From assembly GCA_033809415.1 (NCBI GenBank), contig JAPXLT010000207.1, positions 1 through 8,682 of the forward strand: a DNA stretch of 8,682 nucleotides, in the 5' to 3' direction. Under the pieces are notes generated by a model. The model did no database searches. It was not told the DNA's origin and saw only the letters and a program-made list of their open reading frames with translations. The position numbers were made by a program, and so were the translations under genes. Below are positions 1 to 5,982 of this stretch, piece after piece. The stretch comes from JAQVUB01 sp033809415 (GTDB taxonomy: Bacteria; Verrucomicrobiota; Lentisphaeria; Oligosphaerales; Oligosphaeraceae). Numbering within the stretch: the stretch's first letter is position 1; the number at the start of each line of letters is the position of its first letter.

Positions 1-694
1 CCTCTTCAATATCCTCGAACTCATCTTCATTCAAACTTCCCCCTTCACACTTCATATTTCTCACATCCACCTGGCCGGTGACCACATCGGAAATCAGCCT
101 GGTGCGGTACTCGCGCATCAGTTCGATTTCACGTTGGGCACGGATAATGGCCTGGTCGATTTCCGCTGACTTTTCCTGGATGTGCTCAAGAATTTCTCGC
201 TGCTCGTCCGCAGGTGGATACGCAAACTTCAGATTGCCTATGAATGTCCAATCAGCCCGGGGCATTTTTGCCCCAAATGTTGAGCTGTTAATCAGATCAA
301 TTACGCGTTTTGAACGAAGCTTTTGTTCAAGGAAATCAGCCGATACATTTTCGGTCGCTCTTAAAACCAGAAACTCGCCAACACAAACTCCAGCGAACTG
401 TGGCTGTGTTACCTTCGCCAGATACGGGCGTAGCTTTCCGAACAAAACATCACCGGGCTGAAAACGCTTCACCTGACTATCAAAGGTAATCTCACCATCA
501 GGTAGTGAAATCCTGCCGGTCCAGCTTTCTACGTGTTCAAGAGCTATATACGTCTCGCCAGGCTGTTTTTCGGAAATTTGTTCATTCAAGTTGTGGCACA
601 GAAACTTAAGCCGCCGCACCTCCCAATGCTTAGGGATTTTCCCCAGCCATGGCACTCCTGAGTCCTTATATTCAGGATAGGGGTTCAACTTCAT
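1..694 (-). CDS. hsdS: Type I restriction-modification specificity subunit HsdS, 3' end beyond left edge
   Basis: HsdS chooses the DNA sequence bound by the HsdM/HsdR complex. 231 residues are visible with no stop before the edge. The N-terminus has the family signature (PYPEYKDSGVPWLG, then IPKHWEV, residues 5-26). One target-recognition domain follows (about 27-160, with FGKLRPYL at 85-92). Next come PPADEQREI (160-168) and a helical conserved region ending EYRTRLISDVVTGQVDVR (195-212), which is how HsdS proteins usually end. A short repeat-derived piece (213-219) and an acidic tail follow, so little should be missing. Full-size HsdS has two recognition domains; only one is seen here. The ATG at 694 is preceded by GGGAGGG (701-707) six bases upstream and overlaps the stop of the preceding gene as TGATG. 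Family assignment is secure. The half-size reading assumes the gene ends just past position 1. Confidence 0.9.
   Translation of the reverse strand, partial: MKLNPYPEYKDSGVPWLGKIPKHWEVRRLKFLCHNLNEQISEKQPGETYIALEHVESWTGRISLPDGEITFDSQVKRFQPGDVLFGKLRPYLAKVTQPQFAGVCVGEFLVLRATENVSADFLEQKLRSKRVIDLINSSTFGAKMPRADWTFIGNLKFAYPPADEQREILEHIQEKSAEIDQAIIRAQREIELMREYRTRLISDVVTGQVDVRNMKCEGGSLNEDEFEDIEE
31..60 (-). repeat. Low-complexity repeat copy within hsdS tail
   Basis: On the minus strand, 60 down to 37 matches plus-strand 1385-1408 inside hsdM at 23 of 24 positions (core GAAGTGTGAAGGGGGAA). In hsdS it is read in frame as NMKCEGG, between the conserved DVR end of the specificity subunit and its acidic tail. 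The two copies lie in opposite orientation relative to the coding strand. Confidence 0.8.
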
Positions 695-1071
695 CACTTT
701 CCCTCCCTTTTTTCCCTATCTGGCAGGACTCGAATCGCTTCTTCCAGCTCTCGATCAAAATCATTGCGCAGTTCATGCTTCTGAATTATAATGGCATCGA
801 GATTGTAAAATTGAGTCAGGTAATTTTTGCCGTCAGTCGCAGTTATCCGGAATTTCCGGATAACTGCATCTGCTTGCAACTCACCACTTTCAAAGATGTT
901 TTTCAAGTGCTCACTGATGGTGCGCACATCCACATCAAATAATGTCGCCATGAGCTTCTGACTTAGCCAGACGGTTTCATCCTCGTAGCGCGCCTCGATG
1001 CTTTGCGTGTCATCCTGACTGGTAAAGGTCAAAAACTCAACTGTGCTGTTACGAATCCGTTTTTCCCCCAT
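694..1071 (-). CDS. Shortened RhuM-family protein in the hsd operon
   Basis: 125 residues. Residues 27-94 match the N-terminal part of the RhuM family (named from Salmonella pathogenicity island 3; biochemical role unknown). Visible motifs are ARYEDETVWLSQKLMATLF (27-45), ISEHLKNIFESGEL (52-65), TATDGKNY (77-84) and FYNLDAI (88-94). The first block looks like a DNA-binding-type helical module, which is an inference. Family members usually run to about 300 residues or more. Here the sequence jumps from FYNLDAII to QKHELRNDFDRELEEAI, which resembles the C-terminal end of longer RhuM proteins, so an internal deletion is likely. The reading frame is intact and both junctions are preserved: the ATG (1071-1069) overlaps the hsdM stop as TAATG, with GGGGAGG at 1079-1085 seven bases upstream, and its TGA overlaps the hsdS ATG. 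RhuM genes are commonly found inside Type I loci. The function of this short form is unknown. Confidence 0.8.
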   Translation of the reverse strand: MGEKRIRNSTVEFLTFTSQDDTQSIEARYEDETVWLSQKLMATLFDVDVRTISEHLKNIFESGELQADAVIRKFRITATDGKNYLTQFYNLDAIIIQKHELRNDFDRELEEAIRVLPDREKREGK

Positions 1072-3284
1072 TATTCCGCCTCCCCGATAATTTGCTCCAG
1101 CAGGCCGTCGGTTTCCTGCTCGAGCGCGTAGATATCGGCCTTGATTTCCTCCAGGGTACGCATAGGTTCGGGTTTGTAGAAATGCCGGGTGAAAGAAATT
1201 TCATAGCCGATCTGGGTCTTGTCCGGATCAATCCAGGCATCTGGGGTGTAGGGCAGCACCTCGCGCCGAAAGAACGCCTCGATGCCGCCCTCTTCCAGCA
1301 ACGGCACCTGTTCGCTGTCGCGCAAGGCGGCATCCGGCTCGTATTCGACTACAGAAGAAGGGGGAAGGGGGAAATGTGAAGGGGGAAATGTGAAGTGTGA
1401 AGGGGGAAATATGGAGGATGAAGGGAGACGTTTGTCCTGTTCACCTTTCAAATTTCCCACTTCAAACTTCCCAATCATGGGGTCGGGCGTTACCTTGCCC
1501 GGCTTATGCACTTTCTTCAGCACCGGTGCGGCGTCCTCGCGGGTGTCGCAGAGGTCGCTTTGCAATAGTTTCTTGCGTTTGGCGGTGAGCTTGACGTCAT
1601 GCTTGTCGGCATCCGCCTCGACGGCGTCCATAAAGGCATTGAAGTCCAGGTGTGGTCCGGCGCCAAGCGTCTCGGCCATGCGGCAGGCCAGCTTGGCCAG
1701 CGGCTCTTCCTGAGCCTTGGTGCAGGCCAACTCGAAGCGTTTCAGCCGCGCTGGGCTTAGGTCAACGGCCAGGCGCAGCGGACGCTCGACCGTCACCTTC
1801 CAGTAGCCGAAGGCCGCATTGGGGAAGATTTTGGATTGCTCGGTTTCAACCGGATTGACCACCAGGTCACAAATAGCGCGGATTTGTTCTTCGGAAAGCT
1901 CGCAGTTTTTCTTGCCGAGGTTTCGGCGCAGCGGCACATGCCAGGCGCTGGCGTCGATAAGCTGGACCTTGCCCCGGCGCACCTCAGACTTGCGATTGGT
2001 CAGCAGCCAAATGTACGTGGCGATGCCGGTGTTGTAGAAGATGTTTTCCGGCAGGGCGATGATGGCCTCCAACCAGTCATTCTCGATAATCCAGCGGCGG
2101 ATGTTGCTCTCGCCCTGACCGGCGTCGCCGGTAAAAAGCGACGAGCCGTTGTGCACTTCGGCGATGCGACTGCCAAGCGGCGTGTTTTTCATCTTGGAGA
2201 GCTTATTGACCAGAAACATAAGCTGCCCGTCAGAAGAGCGTGTGAGCATCGAGTATTCCGGGTCGTCGCCGTGCTGGATGACAAAGCGCGTGTCCTTGAT
2301 GTCGCCCTTGCCGCCCATTCGCTCGAGGTCGGTTTTCCAGCTCTTGCCGTAAGGCGGATTGGAGAGCATGAAATCAAATTCATGCGATGGGAAGGCGTCG
2401 TTCGAGAGCGTGGAGCCGTACTTGATGTTCTCCGCCTCGGCGCCTTCGCCTTTGAGCAGTAGGTCGGCCTTGCAAATGGCGTAGGTTTCCGGCTGCACCT
2501 CCTGGCCAAAGAGATGGATGGAAACATCTTTGCCGTGGCTTTTGGCCAATTCGGCCAAGCGTTTTTCAGCCACCGTCAGCATGCCGCCGGTGCCGCATGC
2601 GCCGTCATAAACCAGGTAGCTGCCCGATTCGATGTTGCCGGCCACCGGCAGAAAGATCAGGTCGGTCATCAGCTTGACCACGTCGCGGGGGGTGAAGTGC
2701 TCTCCGGCCTCTTCGTTGTTCTCCTCGTTAAAGCGGCGGATCAGCTCTTCAAAAATGGTGCCCATGGCATGATTGTCCAAGGCAGGAAGCAGCTCGTTGC
2801 CGTCCACGTCCTGCACCGGCTTGGGGCTAAGGTTGATGCGGCTGTCGAGAAACTTCTCGATCAGGTGCCCAAGGATGTCGGCTTCGACCAAGGTGGGAAT
2901 CTGGTTGCGGAACTTGAACTTATCGAGGATTTCCTGGACATTGGGTGAAAAGCCGTCCAGATAGGCCTCAAAATCGGCCTTGAGCTGGTGTTGCCTGGCG
3001 CGGTTTTTCAGGTCGCGCAGGGTAAAGGGCGAGACATTGTAAAAGGCCTCGCCGGCAGTTTGGCAGAGCGCGGCGTGCTGGTTGGCGATTCCAACCCCGT
3101 CAAGCTGCTTTTTCATGGCAAGGACCCTTTCCTTGCTCGGCTCCAAAAGCGCATCGAGACGGCGGATGACCGTCATGGGCAGGATCACGTCACGGTACTT
3201 GCCGCGCACATAAACATCGCGCAGCACGTCGTCGGCAATACCCCAGATAAAATTCACAATGTTGTTGTGGATGACATGGTTCAT
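1071..3284 (-). CDS. hsdM: Type I restriction-modification DNA methyltransferase subunit HsdM
   Basis: 737 residues. HsdM transfers a methyl group from S-adenosylmethionine to the N6 of adenine, working with HsdS as an M2S-type enzyme. An N-terminal helical HsdM domain covers about 10-150 (FIWGIADDVLRDVYVRGKYR). The methyltransferase domain follows with EHFTPRDVV (195-203), SAM-binding motif I DGACGTGGM (227-235) and catalytic motif IV NPPY (309-312). LPENIFYNTGIATYIWLL (411-428) is also characteristic. The C-terminal part keeps VVEYEPD (645-651) and EQVPLLEEGGIEAFFRREVL (658-677). Between DP (601-602) and VVEYEPD lies a segment of about 42 residues (603-644), rich in Phe, Pro, Ser and His, encoded by a repeat insertion and not expected in the family. 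All key motifs are intact, so an active enzyme is plausible. AAGGAG lies 12 bases before the ATG, inside the end of the upstream leader ORF. The stop overlaps the next ATG. Confidence 0.96.
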   Translation of the reverse strand: MNHVIHNNIVNFIWGIADDVLRDVYVRGKYRDVILPMTVIRRLDALLEPSKERVLAMKKQLDGVGIANQHAALCQTAGEAFYNVSPFTLRDLKNRARQHQLKADFEAYLDGFSPNVQEILDKFKFRNQIPTLVEADILGHLIEKFLDSRINLSPKPVQDVDGNELLPALDNHAMGTIFEELIRRFNEENNEEAGEHFTPRDVVKLMTDLIFLPVAGNIESGSYLVYDGACGTGGMLTVAEKRLAELAKSHGKDVSIHLFGQEVQPETYAICKADLLLKGEGAEAENIKYGSTLSNDAFPSHEFDFMLSNPPYGKSWKTDLERMGGKGDIKDTRFVIQHGDDPEYSMLTRSSDGQLMFLVNKLSKMKNTPLGSRIAEVHNGSSLFTGDAGQGESNIRRWIIENDWLEAIIALPENIFYNTGIATYIWLLTNRKSEVRRGKVQLIDASAWHVPLRRNLGKKNCELSEEQIRAICDLVVNPVETEQSKIFPNAAFGYWKVTVERPLRLAVDLSPARLKRFELACTKAQEEPLAKLACRMAETLGAGPHLDFNAFMDAVEADADKHDVKLTAKRKKLLQSDLCDTREDAAPVLKKVHKPGKVTPDPMIGKFEVGNLKGEQDKRLPSSSIFPPSHFTFPPSHFPLPPSSVVEYEPDAALRDSEQVPLLEEGGIEAFFRREVLPYTPDAWIDPDKTQIGYEISFTRHFYKPEPMRTLEEIKADIYALEQETDGLLEQIIGEAE
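1353..1478 (-). repeat. In-frame inserted inverted repeat within hsdM
   Basis: This segment encodes HsdM residues 603-644 and departs from the surrounding conserved sequence. Its left part on the plus strand is tandem purine-rich units (GGGGGAAATGTGAA type, 1366-1410). Its right part is the reverse complement of a related unit. The arms 1383-1401 and 1454-1472 pair at 16 of 19 positions around a spacer of about 50 bases. The whole segment stays open in the hsdM frame, read as FPPSHF-type repeats on the antisense side of the unit. It looks like a small mobile or slippage-generated repeat tolerated in a loop. Confidence 0.75.
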
Positions 3285-3293
3285 AGCCCGTTA

Positions 3294-3386
3294 TTACTCC
3301 TTGCGCTTCTTGTCAGTTTCCGCAGGCGCATCCGGTACGAAGGCCGGGAAGCTCGATACGGCAACCCGAATCAGCTTCTCCTGCAT
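3294..3386 (-). CDS. 30-residue leader ORF directly upstream of hsdM
   Basis: The ORF starts at the ATG 3386-3384, preceded by a strong ribosome binding site (AGGAGGGC, six to seven bases upstream), and ends with two in-frame stops, TAATAA. The peptide begins MQEKLIRVAVSSFPAFVP and ends in a basic DKKRKE. The final codons AAG GAG form the only Shine-Dalgarno-like sequence before hsdM, whose ATG lies 9 bases after the first stop. Translation of this ORF could therefore control access to the hsdM start. It may be a real small protein or a leader peptide. I recognise no family. The strong ribosome binding site and its position make it more than chance, but there is no comparative support here. 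Confidence 0.5.
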   Translation of the reverse strand: MQEKLIRVAVSSFPAFVPDAPAETDKKRKE

Positions 3387-3457
3387 TTCAAGCCCTCCTG
3401 ATGACGGGCAGATGGACTGTCAGGACTCCCGTCTCGCCCTAAGGCGCACATTGCTCC

Positions 3458-3485
3458 AATATAAGTCGTTTATTCGATTTGGCAT
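3458..3485 (-). promoter_or_regulatory. Candidate sigma70-type promoter for the hsd operon
   Basis: On the minus strand, TATATT (3463-3458, 5 of 6 to the -10 consensus) lies 16 bases after ATGCCA (3485-3480, 4 of 6 to the -35 consensus). It sits about 70 bases before the leader ORF and just downstream of the terminator candidate, where an operon promoter is expected. The assignment rests on consensus matching only. Confidence 0.35.
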
Positions 3486-3506
3486 TTTTTCCCCGTCCTT
3501 TATCCT

Positions 3507-3534
3507 AAAAACCAGTTGAGTTTTTGGCAACTGG
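3507..3534 (-). terminator. Candidate rho-independent terminator reading leftwards, upstream of hsd operon
   Basis: On the minus strand, CCAGTTG (3534-3528) and CAACTGG (3518-3512) form a perfect seven-base stem around a nine-base loop, followed at once by TTTTT (3511-3507). This is the layout of an intrinsic terminator. It would stop transcripts entering the hsd operon from the right. No minus-strand gene now lies upstream of it, so it either insulates the operon or is left over from a lost neighbour. The stem is only moderately GC-rich. Confidence 0.45.
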
Positions 3535-3769
3535 GTAACAGGCGCTTTTTTACAACTAAAAACACAAATGGACACGAAAGAACAGAGGCATTACTCATTT
3601 TTTCTAAAATCTAAAGTATTTTTGATTCCCGGTTTGACTTTCGACAAACAGCAGATAATCTATAAGCCAATTGCGATGGCTGAGAAGTTAATTGGTGGAT
3701 TATTGTCCACTTAAAAATCAAATTGCAACAGACGACAGTAACCGCAAAAACATCACGGATATAATCAGC

Positions 3770-5800
3770 ATGAGAATCCCAACTCCCTTTTTCCCTGTCG
3801 AAGTCACCACCTCAGGATTGATGCACAAGGTTGACATTCTTGGCAGAACCATTACGTTTGGCGCCAATTCGCTACCCACGTCCATCATCTCTCAGGGCAC
3901 GGAAATCCTGGCGGAACCCATCCGCTTGGTCGGTCTTGAAGACAAGCAGCCCATCCAATGGGACAACAACTACCCTGACAACGAAAGCGAATCATTTATC
4001 CAGGAGCGCAACGACCGCGCCGCAACAATCTGCGGTGCTATGCTTTCAGACGTGTTTATCGTCAATACCGCCTTCAAGGTCAACTTCGATGGATGCATCG
4101 AGATCGACATGAAAGTGATGCCGCGAGGACATACGGTACCCGAAGCCTTCGGCCTCACGAAACCGCGCCAACTCCGATTCGAACTCAGCAGGCTATGGCT
4201 CGAAATCCCACTCGATCCCAATGTGGCGAAGCTATTCAGTTTCTGGCCAAATTCACCCGTCCACCTTGCCGACGGAACCGTGATCGATCCCTCGCCGACT
4301 TCCTCGGCGGGACGACTAAACGCCCAAAACTCGGCAATGCCCTTCAAATCATTGCTCTGGATTGGAAATGACGACCTTGGGATCGGATGGGCCGCCGAAA
4401 ACGATAAAAACTGGCAGCCGGAACATGACAGCCGCGCCATCGAGATCATCCACCAACCCAACGCTGTCGTACTCAGGGCAAGGCTCCTTGACAGTCAGCC
4501 AATCCGATGGCAACAGGCCGCGCTGCCCGAAAACGGAATCACTGCCTTCCAGCCCATCGCTTTCAGCTTTATGCTGCAACCAACGCCAGTCAAGACATTC
4601 CCGAGGCAACCCTACCTTCACAATGCGCTGCACCTCGATTGCTTCATCAAAATCAAAGGCAACTACAGTGATTTCCTGTCACAACACGATAGATACGACC
4701 GCCTGAAGAAGATGGGAGTCGACACCCTCATCCTCCACGAAAAGTGGAACAAGTCCCAGAATGCATTCGAGCCATCTGAGTTCACGACTCGCCAGCTCAA
4801 GGAAATCGTCGCCCAATGCCACAAAAGAGGCATCAAGGTCTTGACCTATTTCGGCTACGAGATTTCCTCGCTCAACACGTCCTGGACAGAAGACGCACAA
4901 GAGGTCATGGGCACCAACAAGGGCAGGCACACCGGGGGCTGGTACAGGGTTCCTTTCCAAAGAGACTACATAGTCTGCTACAACAACAAATGGCAGGATC
5001 GGTTCATCAGCGGAATTGAAAAGATCATGGATACATGCCATACGGACGGCGTCTATCTCGACGGAACATCCTCCCCGCGCTATTGCGACAATGTCGCGCA
5101 TGGATGCGGATGGCATGACGCCAACGGGAACCTCAAGGGCACATATCCCATCAAGGCAGTGCGAAGGCTCTTCCAGCGCCTGGCCGAAGTCGTGCATTCA
5201 CGAGGAGGAATGATCAACGTACATGCATACGGCTTCCTCAATGTCACGGCACTTCCTTACATCGACATGACCTGGTACGGAGAAAACTTGCAGTCCAATT
5301 ACATCAAAGGCGAATACGACGACATGCCGCTTGATTACTTCCGGGCAGAATATTGCGGACGAAACATCGGCGTCCCCGTTGAATTCATCGCATACGAAAA
5401 CAAGCCCGCATGGATATTCGAAAACGCAATCGCCATGGCCATTATCCACGGCATCCTGCCAAGACCCAACGACATCGAACACCCGCTTGAAGTCATCGCG
5501 CCAATCTGGAATATCGTCAAACGATTCCCTATCGAACAATCACAATGGATGCCATACTGGAAAAACAAGGCGACGCCTTCAGACGAAAGAATCAAGGTCA
5601 GCTACTACAAATACATCGACCTGAGCGGAAAAAACATCCTCTTGGCCTTCGCGGCAAACACGACAAAGCACAGCATCGAAAATGTCAGCATCGACTTCGG
5701 AGAAAACACCAATACCCTTGACCTCCTCAACGCCGATTCATACGATTCCCCGGAAACGACATTCAAACCCTACGGATATAAAATCTGGCTCGTCAAATAA
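3770..5800 (+). CDS. Glycoside-hydrolase-like protein, DUF6067 type
   Basis: 676 residues from the ATG at 3770. An open frame extends back to a TTG at 3692 (702 residues), but the extra 26 residues look unlike the family and neither start has a clear ribosome binding site. The N-terminal half is a beta-rich domain ending near LLWIGNDDLGIGWAAEND (about 195-212), a hallmark of DUF6067 proteins. The C-terminal half looks like a TIM barrel (about 287-585): DTLILHEKWN (318-327), IKVLTYFGYE (355-364), DGVYLDGTSSPRYCDN (426-441) and DMTWYGENL (499-507). Acidic residues in DGVYLDG and YGE are candidate catalytic groups. The barrel is followed by a short beta C-terminal region. Such proteins are abundant in polysaccharide-degrading PVC bacteria; their substrate is largely unknown. 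No signal peptide or membrane segment is seen, unusual for a polysaccharide-active enzyme. It stands alone without sulfatase, transporter or regulator neighbours. The gene is rich in C-ending codons (AAC, ATC, GAC). Confidence 0.75.
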   Translation: MRIPTPFFPVEVTTSGLMHKVDILGRTITFGANSLPTSIISQGTEILAEPIRLVGLEDKQPIQWDNNYPDNESESFIQERNDRAATICGAMLSDVFIVNTAFKVNFDGCIEIDMKVMPRGHTVPEAFGLTKPRQLRFELSRLWLEIPLDPNVAKLFSFWPNSPVHLADGTVIDPSPTSSAGRLNAQNSAMPFKSLLWIGNDDLGIGWAAENDKNWQPEHDSRAIEIIHQPNAVVLRARLLDSQPIRWQQAALPENGITAFQPIAFSFMLQPTPVKTFPRQPYLHNALHLDCFIKIKGNYSDFLSQHDRYDRLKKMGVDTLILHEKWNKSQNAFEPSEFTTRQLKEIVAQCHKRGIKVLTYFGYEISSLNTSWTEDAQEVMGTNKGRHTGGWYRVPFQRDYIVCYNNKWQDRFISGIEKIMDTCHTDGVYLDGTSSPRYCDNVAHGCGWHDANGNLKGTYPIKAVRRLFQRLAEVVHSRGGMINVHAYGFLNVTALPYIDMTWYGENLQSNYIKGEYDDMPLDYFRAEYCGRNIGVPVEFIAYENKPAWIFENAIAMAIIHGILPRPNDIEHPLEVIAPIWNIVKRFPIEQSQWMPYWKNKATPSDERIKVSYYKYIDLSGKNILLAFAANTTKHSIENVSIDFGENTNTLDLLNADSYDSPETTFKPYGYKIWLVK

Positions 5801-5814
5801 CCCCCGCGCAATCG

Positions 5815-5842
5815 CAAGGCTATCAGCCAGAATCTTGTTTTT
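5815..5842 (+). terminator. Weak candidate terminator after the GH-like gene
   Basis: Fifteen bases after the stop, CAAG (5815-5818) can pair with CTTG (5834-5837), with an internal GCT/AGC pairing, followed by TTTTT (5838-5842). The position and T-run fit a terminator. The stem is short and interrupted, so it is only a candidate. Confidence 0.28.
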
Positions 5843-5860
5843 GTGAAAGACAAGGGACAG

Positions 5861-5955
5861 GGACGGGAATGGACGGGATGGACACAAATGGACACGTTTT
5901 TTATGGACGGGAATGGACACTTACAGCAGGCGGCATTTTTTGCGCCTGTCCATTC
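5861..5955 (+). repeat. Intergenic mini-repeat cluster with hairpin potential
   Basis: GGACGGGAATGGAC occurs exactly at 5861-5874 and 5905-5918. ACACAAATGGACACG at 5882-5896 is an exact copy of 3562-3576. The second 14-mer continues into GAATGGACA (5911-5919), whose reverse complement TGTCCATTC is at 5947-5955. Nested inside are AGGCG (5928-5932) and CGCCT (5943-5947), so the region can fold as one long hairpin. It fills the 182-base gap between the GH-like gene and the membrane-protein gene. Confidence 0.7.
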
Positions 5956-5982
5956 GGCAATCAATAAGGCGAGGTGTTGAGT

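Larger units (their letters stand above)
3387..3769. other. Intergenic region between divergent hsd operon and GH-like gene
   Basis: No protein gene is apparent. The left part carries the hsd promoter and an oppositely placed terminator (separate entries). A mini-repeat copy (ACACAAATGGACACG, 3562-3576) recurs exactly at 5882-5896 on the far side of the GH-like gene. For the plus-strand gene a possible -35 is TTGACT (3634-3639). The -10 is unclear: GATAAT at 3654 gives a 14-base spacer, TAATCT at 3656 gives 16, and TATAAG at 3661 gives 21. I do not commit to one. Confidence 0.5.

Noticed and set aside
1836..2462. A 208-codon open frame on the plus strand opposite hsdM
   Set aside because: It is the shadow of the conserved hsdM methyltransferase domain; the translation has no family features and no ribosome binding site.
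3676..3714. ATG at 3676 as the start of the GH-like gene
   Set aside because: It is out of frame with the long gene and stops after 12 codons.
4679..5197. A 172-codon open frame on the minus strand opposite the GH-like gene
   Set aside because: Antisense shadow over the conserved barrel region, with composition driven by the real gene's codon use.
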